From the NCBI GenBank assembly GCA_947601655.1, contig CANQGG010000009.1:1-60681 (forward strand): a stretch of DNA of 60,681 nt. Direction: 5' to 3'. Source of the DNA: an uncultured Akkermansia sp. GTDB taxonomy: Bacteria > Verrucomicrobiota > Verrucomicrobiia > Verrucomicrobiales > Akkermansiaceae. Below are positions 43,516-55,500 of this stretch, in pieces. Position 1 is the stretch's first letter, and each line of letters starts with the position of its first letter. The notes under the pieces were generated by a model. The model was given only the letters and a program-made list of their open reading frames with translations. It was not told where the DNA came from and made no database searches. The position numbers and the translations under genes are program-made.

Positions 43516-46500
43516 TCAGAAGTTGACTCTGTAACCGATGGTTGCGTCCATGCTCGTGTAGCCGGACCTCCACTCCAGCGACCCGTCGATGAAGATCGAG
43601 CCCTCCGTGCCTCCCAGCGGTATCGAGATGCCTGCCCCTATCTCCACGCCCACGGCCCCCACCTCCGCGCTCTCCAGCTCCGCGCTGTTCTGAGTGTTGA
43701 GCACCGCGTTGACCACCTTGCCGCTGCGGTCCCCCACATCCGCCTTCAGCAACGCGCGCCCTTCGAAGATCGCGCTGCGGTTGAAGATGTTGGTGCCGGT
43801 GAGCGCCTGCACTCGTGCCCCGAGCCCGATCGTCACGGTATCCTGCGTGATGTCGCCCACCCGCAGTCCGGCGTCCGACCCCGTCTCGTTGTATCCCTGG
43901 ATCCCCACGTGGCGGATCTCCACGTTGAACACGGGCTGGATCGCCACCGTCCCGGCGGCATTCGCCATGCGCGTGTAGCCCAGCTCATAGATGGCTCCCA
44001 CCATGTACCCGTCCGTGCTGCCGGACGTCTTGTAGCTGGCCGGCATCGTGATGCCGAAGACCGTCGGCGCGTCGTAGCCCACCGTGCGGTTGAACTTCAC
44101 GTCCGCCATGCCGCCGGTCACCACCAGCGTGTGACTCCACGCCCCGTGCGTCCCGCGCACAAAGGCGCTCATGTAGGTCGTATCCATATCGCCGGAGGCG
44201 CTGTCGGTCGCATCCGTCTTCAGGTCGCCGTACATCGCCGTCAGCGCCAGACCCACCGTCACACGGCGGCTCACGTCTATCTCCATGCCCAGCGTGCCGC
44301 CCCAGCTGTTGAGCGTGTAGCCGGGGGCCAGTCCATCGGCATCCAGCTTGTGGTAGCCGGTCTCGCCGTTGACCCACATGTGGTAGAGCGGCAGCATGTC
44401 GTACTGGTCGTAGCGCGCTTCAGAGCCCATGCCCGTGGTGCGGTTGCGCAGGGAGTTGAGCTGGCGGTGCAGATCATCGCCCAGCGCCTGGCCGAGCACG
44501 GCGATGCTCGCGCCCGCTCCTGCCGTCAGCATGCGGTCCAGCTCGCTTCCGGCTCCGCTCGTCTGGTACTTGTCCCCCAGCGCATAAGTGAATTCGTACA
44601 GATCGCTGTGCTTCCCTTCTTTGTTCTTTTTGCGCAGGGCCCTGCCGGAGGCAGTCGTCGGGTCGTCGACACCCCAGAAGATGTCGGCGCCTGCGGCGGC
44701 GTTCTTCTCCTGATTGGCGTGCTTGTACATGTTCTGCTCCTCGTGATCGAGATTCACGACGACATTATTGGCCTCCAACCCATCCGTGGCGATAGATCCT
44801 TTGAAGTACTGCGAACCCTGACCTGCGAGCTTCGGATCGTTGAAGCGTTCTTCGATGCTCTTGCTGTCATTTGCCGCATCATCCCACGTCAGACCGCCAA
44901 TTTTGATCCGGTAGTCGAGTTGGGCATCCTCAGGAGCCCAGCCATTGAGGTCCACCGTGAGGTTCGCTCGGGCGGTGTCCCCTCCCTCCACCTTGAGAGC
45001 CCCCGCAAAGCCTGTTTCCGTATCGTAATTGGCCACCCCTGCCGCTTCGTTGCAGTGGAAGACGAAGTTGCTGTCGTCATGCAGGGTCACATTGCCCAGG
45101 TCAGCCTTGTTTCCGTCCTTCAGTTGTACATCCAGCGTCGCGCCGCTCTCTACGTCGAGGTTCCACTTGTTGCCCCCCTCTTCCGGAGCTTTCGTGCTCA
45201 AGCCGTCGAAGTAGACTGCGGCATCCCTGGCAACGGACAGCGTGCCGGCTCCCTCCAGCGTGCCGCTGAAGGCCTTTTTGGCGCTTGTGGGCCGGCCGTC
45301 GACGGTGTCGGGCTGCCCATCGATCGTCAGTTGGGTCAACTCGCCGCCCTTCAACGTTCCCTCCCCGCTGAGAGCGGAGGCCGTGTTGGTCGCAGCGGTC
45401 AGCCCGCTCATGTCGAGCCTGCCCGCCAGCTCCACCTGTCCCGCATCCATCGTAGCCTGGTCTTGCAGTTTCAGCGTGCTGCCGTCATTCACCACGATGT
45501 CCGCATCGCCGCCAATGGAGGCCGACGTCCCCTTCTCACTGTCGCTGCCGAGGATCAATGTGGCGTTTTCTGTATCGGTACCCACCTGGAGAGTGCCGCC
45601 ACCCTCTTCGGTGGTGAAGGTTGTGGAGACGAGGGGTTTGTCCGCCCCCTCTGCTTCCTCATCATCCGTCATCGTGCCTTTGTAGATGAAGGTGCCACCG
45701 TTGCTGAGGGTCACCTTGCCCGTGGCATCCTCGCCTTCCTCGATGTGATCGACATAGATTGCGCCGCCGTCCACGCCGAGCCCCTTGCCGACAGTCGCAT
45801 CCTTTCCATAGTCGAAGGTGAGCGTGTCAAGGTTGCTCTCCTTACTGCGCACGACAACGCTGCCGTTGGTGAGTTTGAGTGTTCCCTCGATCTGAAGGCC
45901 ACTGGTGCTCGTTCCGTTACCCACGGTGAGGGTCCCGGCTCCCTTCTTCTGGAATGTCACACCTTCTCCGCCCCTGATAGTTCCTTCGAATTCGGTGTCC
46001 TGACCCTTCAGCTCACCCAGATGCTCCTGGTCGTCGATGACGTGGTCCAACCACTTGTCGTCCTCCATGGGATCGGGTTTGACCTCGGCGTTGTTGAGGA
46101 CAACGGTTCCTTCTCCCTGGGCTTCCAGAGCAGATCCTGAAAGCCCCACGAGGTTGTTGACGGTAACCTCGACAGCGTCTTCCTCCTCCCCTTTCACCTT
46201 GGTGAGGTCAAGGGTGAGCGTCGTTCCCTCGTCCAGCAGGGTAGCCTTCTTGCCGCTCAGCAGGTCGGCGTCTTTCTGCGACGTGATGTCGTGTTTGTCG
46301 CCCTGACCGTACGTGTCATGCTCCTCATTGAGGACGATGTAGATGTCCAGCGAGGAACCGAGCAGCACGAGGTCACCCCCATCTACCGACATGGTGAAGC
46401 CGACGCCCTCCAGCAGTCCGGTGTACGTGCCGCTGCGAAGAAGTTTGTTGAGAGCTTCATCACTGCCATCGGCGAAGCTGATCAGGTTGAAGTTGTCATC

Positions 46501-49500
46501 CTTGCCCGGCGTGTACTCGGAGGTGAGCAGGTGCAGGTAGGTCGCCACATTGTTGTTGCGGTTGTCCAGCAGCTCGTTCTTCAGTCCGTTTTCTTCCTCC
46601 TCCATGGCTTGCAGCTCCCTCTGCCGCGTGTCCATCAGCAGGGTGAAGAGAGCCTTGTTGGTCAGGTCGAAGGAGAAGTGATCATTCGCCTTATCGTTCG
46701 CCTTATCGTCCACAACAGTGTTGTTGACAATGAGTTTGCCGGTGGAACCGATGAGGTACTCGCCTCCCCCGGCGCTTCCGATGTTGTCCTCGGTGAAGAT
46801 GAGGTGCATGTCGGTCTTATTCTCGCCCACGGTGATGTCGCCCTTCACCTCGCGCAGCTTGCCGCCGGCGTTGATGTTGATCTCATCAAAGAGCGAACCC
46901 TGGGTCGTGCCCACATTGACCGTAGCTCCGCCCCGAGCGGTGTCGACAACGAGCTCGACGCCGCCTTTATCGGCGATGCCCACAAGACTTCCTTTCTTGA
47001 GTCGGAACGTGCCGCCGGCAGCATCCGTGTCCTTTGCAAGCGTACTGCCTGACCATCCGCCTGCGTCCAGTTCATCGCCCAGCCAGATCTCGTTGTTCTT
47101 GAAGACAAGCTTCCCGGTAGCGCTCTTGACCTCCGTGTTGGCAAGAACAACGGCGCTGTCCGCACCCATTCCGTTGACGATGTCGACGTGTGTGCCCATG
47201 GTGGCGTCGCCGATGAGTCCGGTGAGCCGGACGGTCCTGATGACCTTCGCAGAGTCTCCCGTCTCAGCCGCGGCAGCGACCGGGTCGCCGTAGCTCACGA
47301 TGATCCGCCCCGTGCCCGCCAGTTTCGCAGCAATCGTCGCGCGGGCAACGATGCCGTCCACCACTTCTTCCTCCTCCAGCATCGGCAGTTCGCCTCCGAG
47401 CGTCCAGGTGGACTTGTCGTTGTCCGTCGCCACCTTGTCCGTGCCGAATCCCGCCACGATGGCGCCTGTATACCCGGCGAGGTCGCCGATCAGGGTCTGC
47501 GTGTAGCCGCCCCTGGCGTTGGCAAGAACGTCTCCGTCTTTGCCCGTGATGCTGTCGGTCGCGTGCAGGGTGATCTTCTTGTTGACGTCATTTGGTGTGT
47601 CGCCGTCGTACCCTCCGACGTAGTTGAGCCCTTCCACGGTGATGTTCCGGACGTCGACGACGGCTTTATTCTCATCCGTTACGCTTGATGCAAGCTTGAT
47701 GGCGCGCCCGGCGAGAGCGAGGGTCGATCCCTCCTTCCCTTCCGCCCGTCCCAGAGCGGCAACGTTGTTGACTTCCACGGCGCTCTTGTCCGCCGCGTTG
47801 CCTGCCAGCTTGATCGTTCCCGTGAAGCCTCCATCCACCGCCGCATCCAGCTTGTAGGCGCCCTGGTCGCCCTCCCCGGAGGATCCGATGGCGATGGTGC
47901 CTTCGCCGCCGGCTGCTCGTTCAACGGTCAGGCTGCTGCCCGTGCCACTCGCGATGAGTTCGACGGTCGCGCCTTTCGCCGCCTGCAGATGGCTGCCCTT
48001 ATCGCCGCCCTTGATGGTGGCCTGTTGTCCGCCGCTGGCTTTCAGCGTGAGGGTGCCTCCCTCCGCTTCCAGAGTCCCCGCGAAGTCGTTGCCGGTGGTC
48101 GCCAACGTCCAATCGAGCGTGAAGTTCATCCGCCCGGATTTGACGATGCCTTTCTCAACCGCCAGCTTGACGCCGTTGTTCGAACTCGTCGCACCCTTCC
48201 ACGTGACGCCGTGCTTCGGGTCATTATCCACCTCGCCATCCTCATTGCCGACGCGGATGTTCAGGCTTCCTGAGTTCGTGGCGGCCACCTGTCCCGAGTA
48301 GTCGGTTGCCAGCGCGAGGGCTCCCGCGTCAGTCTCCCCGTACGCGAGTGTGCCGCCGTTGAAGTCAATCGTCGTCCCGCTCTGAATGGCCTTGTCATCC
48401 GCCAGGGTGAGAGTTCCGGCCGCCCGAAGGTCGACTTCTTCCACTCTCACCGTATCCAGGGCCAGCGTGAGCTCCGCGCTGTTCCCATGATCCTCCGTAT
48501 TTTCCCCGCCGACAGTGATCTTCTCCACTTTGAGCGTCTGCTTGTTCTCCTGCCGGAAGGTGTAGTCGCCGCTCTCCACAACAACCTCCTTCGCCACGAT
48601 GCCTTCCTCCAGCAGAACGTGACTCCCTTCGCCCTCGCCATACGCCGCTCCGGCGTTGAAGTAGTAGGTGCGAGTCGCCGGGGTGTCTCCCGCTTCAATG
48701 CCTTCTTTGCTGAAGTTGGTGTCGTTGTTCGCCTTCCAGGTGACGCCTTTTTCCGTGTTCGAACCGCCTTCCCATATCCATTCGTCAGGATTGTCATCGT
48801 AGATGCGCAGAACGAGCTTGTCCTCGTCGCGAACCGAGAGCTGGGTCTTCAGGTTGAGGCGTTCGGTGCCTTTCACAAGTTCTTCCAGTCCGGTCACGGT
48901 GAAGCATTTCCTGACGTACTCATCGAAATCTTCCGGCTTGATGCCGGTCAAATCCAACCCATCGACGAGGTAGTACGCGCCGACATCCAGCGTGAAGTTC
49001 TTCACGTCGTGGATCAAACCGTCTTCTCCCGGCGTAAACTCCTTTGCGACGAGTTGGATGGTGATCGGCTTCTTCTCGTCCAGTCCGGTGAAGTGCGTCT
49101 CGTCGCCTTCTGCTTTCAGGTAGGAATCTTCCGCATTGCCGTTCGGCCGCCCGTTCATGTTGATCATCAGGCCGCCCTCCAGACTCTGTTCATACGCCGC
49201 CCCGCCGCCGGTGAGCGTCAGCGTGCCTCCGCCCAGGATGATCTTCCCGGTGTAGGCTTCCTCCGCCATCGTTTGCGCATTCCAGCTCCACAGCGTCCCG
49301 AGCGTCAGGTTGCCCCGCCCGCCCTTGGTGAAGGTGTCGTGGTTCGTTTTGTCGAACTCTGCATCCCCGGTGACTTTGTGCATCACGCGCATCCTCGCCT
49401 GCCCGAGGTCGATGTCCATGTCCTCCCCCTGGATGTCGATGGTGTCGAAGTCCTGCAGGTACAGACGCTCCCCCAGACCTTTCAGATTCCCGAAGCTCGT

Positions 49501-52500
49501 GTCGCCAACGCTGCTCAGGGAAAGCGCCGCCGCATTCTCATTCCAGGTCTTGCTCTGCACATCATAGCCCACCGTGGAGTAGTCGCCGACGAAACCGCCG
49601 CTGCCGCCGCCCTGCGCGAGGGCCTTCTGGTAGCCGCCGGAAAGGATGACCACGTCGCTGCCGCCGAGTGCGGCCAGCTTCTCGTTCTCGCTGATCTTCA
49701 CATCGCCGGTGATTTCAATCCGCGTGCCGGCCGTGTGGACGCTCAGGGAAGAGCCCGCCCCGGTCTTGAAGTGGTTGCCCGCGGCATACACGCCGCCTTT
49801 CAGGGTGCCGCTCACGAGATTGATGGAGATGTTCCCCTGCGTGGGGTCTGTGCTCTCCGCCGCCGCGGTCACCCTCCGGAAACTGCCGCCGAAGATGTAG
49901 CCGTCGACAGTCGCGCCGTTCAGTTCAATGGATACGTCGCCCAGGTTCAGGGTGTCCGGCGCCGTCGTGTTGTCCGAGTAGTGTCCGCCGATGATGTTGC
50001 CTGTAATCGTCGTGCCCTTCCCGCTGAGGGTGATGACGCTGTTGCCGCCGATGGTAATCGTGTTCTCGCCGGCCGAGTTGCTCGTGTAGCTGCCGCCCAC
50101 GACGAAGCCTTCAATGCTCCCCCCGCTGATGGTGAGGTTGGTTCCGCCCTTGATTTCAACGGTGTGTCCCCCGGCCTGACTCGAGCTCCCGCTGTCCACA
50201 AGCATGCTGCCTGCCACGATGGCCAGATGCTCGCTCCCCGGCTCCGACGGCGCCGTGATACTCGGCGTCTCTGCCTTGATCGTGCCGCCGCTGATGGTGA
50301 CGTGCGTGCTGCCCGTGATGGTGAGGCTTCCTCCCTTGCCCGCGTCTTCCATGTACCCGCCGCCGATGACGAGACCCGTGATGCGCGTGCCGCTCTTCGT
50401 TCCTTTGATGCTCACGTTCGTGTCACCGGTGATGGTGTAGCTGACGTTGGCCGCGTCCCCCTTGTTGACTTCTCCGAGCTTGACGACGTTGCCGCCTGCC
50501 AGCTTGTAGTCCTTCTCAAAGACGCCGCCCGTGATTTCCAGCTCGCTGGCCCCCGTCTGGCTGTAGGCCCCCAGACTGTAGCGGTAGTAGCTGCCGCCCG
50601 CCACAAAGCCCTCCAGGTCCGCGTCGCCGGGGAAGAGCCCCGTCTCTTTGCTGCGGAAGGTCCCGCCGTCAATGACAAGTTTGGTCGCAGGAGTAGTCGC
50701 CGCGTCCTGGCTCGTTCCCAGCTGGTGCGTGGCCTGGGAACCCCTCGCCGCAATGAGGCTGACGTGGCCGCCAACGGCTCGCCAGTATTCCCCGCCGTTC
50801 AGGTGCACTTCCGTCGTGCCGGTGAAGGTACCGCCGTACACCGCCTTCTCCGGCACATCGATGCCGCTGCCGCCTGCCATCTGGTAGTTCATGCCGCCGA
50901 ACCAGAAGCCGCCCGCTATGTAGTTCTGGAAGGCGCCGCCCCGAATTTCCACCCTGGTGTTGCCCGTGTACGTCGCGTTCTCCCGAACATCGGCGTCCAC
51001 CCGCGTCGCGCCGTTGATGCCGCCGCGGAAGGTGACCGCCTCCCCTTTCTCATTCGTCCCCTGAACGGTGATGAGCGAGGCGTAGGGATGCGTGTCGCCC
51101 AGAGTGTTGTCGTACGTGAAGACGGTGGTGCGGGTGGCGACCGCGTCGCCGTTTCCGACCGAGGCGCTGTAGTTGCCGCCCACGATGGCTTTGTCGAAGG
51201 TGCCGGCGGTTTCCTCGCCCTCATACTTGCCCTGGTAGCCCGTGAGGTCAATCGTGATCGTGCTGCTGCCCAGGAAAGTCGGTGTCCCGCTCCCCGTCGG
51301 CTCCAGCCACACGTTGCCGCCCACGATGTGCGAGAAGCTGACGCCCGGCATGATGTCCTTCACGCCCACTGTCGATGGCGTGGTGAGGACGGTGTAGATG
51401 TAGATGTGCGAGCTGCCATTAAATTGATTGCCTGCTGTGGCGGCAGTGGTAAGCGTGCTGCCGCCGACAATCCCTCCCGGAATGGCGCTGCGTCCTCCCT
51501 CCTCCAGTTCGTACCATTCGGTGTCCCCATGCATGACAAAGTCGCCATTGCCGTCGATCTGCGCTTTGCCCTCGTAGACGGAGATGTAGGTGTCGCCCCC
51601 GAATGTGGCGCCGCCGGCGCTCATGTGGTTGCCGCCGATGAGGAAGTCAATCGTGCCGCCCATGACCTGCAGGTGCGTGCTGCTTGCATAGCCGCCCGCC
51701 GCGCCGCCGGAGCTGACCTCCACGAAGGAGCTGCCGCCCACCAGCATGTGGAAACGATCCTTCTCCGTCGCCTGGGTGGCAATGTAGACGGGAGCCCTGA
51801 GAGCCTCTCCCGGCTGGGATGCAGCATCGTTGTAAAGCTTGCCGCCGATGATGGTGAGCTTCGTGTCCTCTTTCCCGCTGCCTTTCGTGAGGCGCAGGGA
51901 GATTCGACCGCTGCGGTCCTTCCAGCTCTTGCCGTCGGTGAAATCACCCGTTCCCCCGAGCTGGAGGGTCACACCCGTGAACGCAGAGGCTTTTCCATCC
52001 GCAGTCTCGTACTTATCCTCCCAGAGTCCGTTGCCGTTCGAGTCGTACCAGTAGTCGGCGTGCTCGGTCATGGTCTTGTTGTTGGGACCGGTGGAAACGG
52101 CCGATCCGTCATCCCAGTTCTTGTCCCAGTACCTCACCGCCTCCTGGTGGTTGAGCAGGGAGAGATACAGGCCTTTTTGATTATTGTAGTCCCTCCACTC
52201 AAGTTCCGCCGCCTCGCCGGTGTAGCCCCACGTGAAGTACTCCGCAAGGACGTCGGCTCCGTACGTCTCTCCGTTCCCGGTTTGCTCACTTCCGGTGATG
52301 CCGAGGTAAAGGAGAGCGTCATCTCCTTCTTTCGTATTGGGGTCGATGAACCAGGAGTCGCCTGTGTGCCCGGTGTCGAGCGTCACAGTGGCGCCGGCCG
52401 CTTTCAATGCCTTCAGCGCCTCCATGAGGCTGCTGATTGCAAACTCCACACGGTTGTTCGTGTTGCCAGCCATCTCGCTGCCGTAAACCAGCCGCGGTGC

Positions 52501-55500
52501 GGCGTCATTGGCGAAGCTCAGTTTGGTGATCGTCAGCTTGCCGGTCCCCTCGTAGCCCATGTAGAGTCCCTGGCCGTTGCCCAGCTTGAGTTCGCTGATG
52601 GTAAAGGATCCGTTCCCTCCGACTTTCTTCAGGACGCTGTTGTTTCCATTCAATGTGACCGCCCCGGTGGTGAGGTTGATACTGCCTGCCGTATCTCCCG
52701 AGGTGATGTTGGCGAAGCCTGTCCCCGTGCCGAGCTGCAGCTCGCAGTTGCCGTTGACGCTCCCCGCGATTTCCCCGGTGAAGCCGTTGATGCTGTCCAG
52801 GCGGATGGTGTGCCCCGTGTTGCTCTCATCCATGCCGGAGAGGGTCATCTTGCCGTCGCCGGCGAGTTCACTGAATTGATAGATGCGCTCACCGGTCCCT
52901 CCCGTGCCGAATTCGATTTTTCCGACGTCGCTACTGGTGCCTCCATCCAGGGTGAGTTTGCCGAAGCGGAAAGTCGCGCCGCCCGTGCCCACAGTGGCGC
53001 TGTCGGTGATCTTACCGCCGCCTGCCAGCGTGATGTTCGTACCGGTTGCGGTAATTCCTGCCCTCGCGATGTCGAGAGTAGCCCCATTGCCGTTGACTTT
53101 GAGGTTGTCAACGCTCCATGTTCCCGATCCGGCGGCGATTTGCAGGACGCCTTCCGTCACTTCAACGGTTGAACCCGTCTCTCCCGTCAGGCTGCTGAAG
53201 GATTGCGTGCCGGTTCCCGTCTTTCCGAGCGTGACGCCATCCCCTACCGTGAGGATGCCGGTGCCTCCTGCAACCGTCTGACTGTCCGCGACGTTGACGG
53301 TAAGTTTTGCATTCCCTGTCCCCTTGGTGAGCTTGCCATTGCCGGTCATGGTGATGCCGCTGACCTTCAGGCTTTCGTTCTCAAGTTGGAGGATGGCATT
53401 GCCATTACCGCCGCCGACGGTGGCGAATTCGAGCTTGACGGTGGAACTCGTATTGACTGCGCCTTTCCAGACGAGGGCTGCCTGAGCGCCGCCGTTGCTC
53501 TGGACCTTGAGGGTGCCGCTGCCGCTGAGTTCGCTCTCGCTTTCAATGGTGTTGGCATTGTTTTCTTCGTTGCCGCTCTTCTCCTCAAAGGCGAGGGTCT
53601 TACCGCTTTCGATTTGAATGTCGCCCTTGATAGTGCCGGAGATGAACGTCTGCTGGTCGCTGCTGTTGGCAATGACGAGCTTGACGTTTTCGTCAATGGT
53701 GTAGTTGCCTGCCTTCTTGCCGGCTCCGTCCAGAGTCAGGGTAACCGCGCTCCCGGCCGTGATGGTCCCGCCGATGTCATTCCATCCATCGGTGAGACTA
53801 CTGGCGCTGGTGTTGCCGCCGAGCCAGCCGATGCTGCCGTCGCTCGCCAGAGTGACGGTGTTGCCATTGGCAAGATACAGTCCGCCATCGAGGTCAAACG
53901 TTCCGTTTGCCTTCCCGAGGGTGACCTTGACGTGCTCTCCCGCCCAGCCTACTCGCAGGCTGTGCCCCGAACTCGTCTTGAAGCCTTCAATGACGATGGT
54001 TCCCACACTATCCGCCGTTGCATTGTCGCTGCCGGTTATCGTGCCGTTGCTCGCCGTGAGGTCGAGCTCCCCGATGGTGAGCGTCGCCCCATCCGCCACG
54101 CGCACCGCCGCATTGGTGGTGCACTGCGCCGCGGCAGGATTAGTATCTCCCGTGAAGGTCACCGTGTCGACGGTACCCGATTGGCAAGATGCCGATCCGA
54201 AGGCAAACTCCGCTACGGAATTAGGCGCTTCACTACTCACTACCCCCGTGGCTGTCACAGTGACGCTCTTCGCGACGTAGTTGTTGCTGTTCGGATCACT
54301 CAAGCCCGTGATGTTCAGCTTGCCTGCCGCCACAACGATGTCTCCGGCGACCGTCGAGGCGCTCGCTCCCTGGAACTTCGCCAAGCTCAATTCGCCGGCG
54401 CCGTTTTTGGTGAAGGTTTTGTCGCTGCCAACCGTGAAGGAGCCTGCAACCGTCACTGTTTTGCCGCTGTTCACGCCAATGGTCGCGTTCTTCTCCATCT
54501 CAATGTCCCAGTCGATGGTGATGCTTTCTGTCAGCACAAGAGCCGCGTCATGGCTAGCACCACTCCCGTTTCCTGCACCTGCAAGCAGAATGGTGTGCGA
54601 GGAGGGTCCTCCGCTCATTGTGGCGGGGAGGAAGCGGAAAAAGTTATCGTTGCCAACAATCAAACCGGCGCCCTCCGATACATGCAGTCTCTCAACAGTG
54701 AGAAGTGAGTTATGCATCGTACCGGTATTATCACCGTTGCCGAAACTCATGGTCATGCCACTGGCAGAGGTGTCCACATCGGGGTCGCCGATGTAAAGGT
54801 CCTTCAGAGTATGACTGATTGTCAGCGTATCAGACGCCGAGTCGTAAGTGTAATTTCCACTCAACAGCCGCTTCAGGATGCTTGCATCGCGGCCGTAATG
54901 TGAGGTAGTTACAGTTCCTGCGAGCACTACTGCACCGTCGCCATAGACCGTGCCGCTGCCGTCTGCCCAACTGCCAACATTACTCCCCGTCGTGAACCCG
55001 CTAATGACAAGTCGGCTCCCTTGCTTCACTTCTACCTCTCCAAGCTGGTGATTGGCGCCCCCCTTTGTCAAACGCACCACCGTCGCGTTGGAGCCGTTGC
55101 CGATAACGAGTTTACCCCCGCCCGTCGCCGTGCCGGTCATATCCCCCGCAAAAGTGATGTCCCCGCTTCCGGTGATGCTGAAACCTTCTGCTTGAGAGTT
55201 GTCGAGTCTGACAGAGACGTGCTCATCAAAAAGAGCCTGGGTATTACTATCCAGAGCTATCTTGTCGTTGATAGTGAGAGTCTTCACTGCGCTATCACTC
55301 GCTCCGAATGTCCAGCCGCTCGTCGCGCTGCCCGCTCCACTGAACGTTCCCTTGATGGTGACATCACCGGCGACAACATCTCCTGCCAGCTGCACAGTGC
55401 CGGAAACACCGCTCTCGCTGCTATCAAAGGTCACATTGTCCCCATTGGCAAAGTAGTCATTCTCTGAGTTATCGCGTTTCCACTGGGTTTCGCCTTTGTT

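Noticed and set aside
48487..53172. Very long open frame (about 1,560 codons) antisense to the autotransporter
   Set aside because: It arises from the Gly/Thr-rich codon use of the sense gene. The translated product has no recognisable motifs, and similar antisense frames (43093-46140, 53203-54708, 57772-59316) occur along the same gene.
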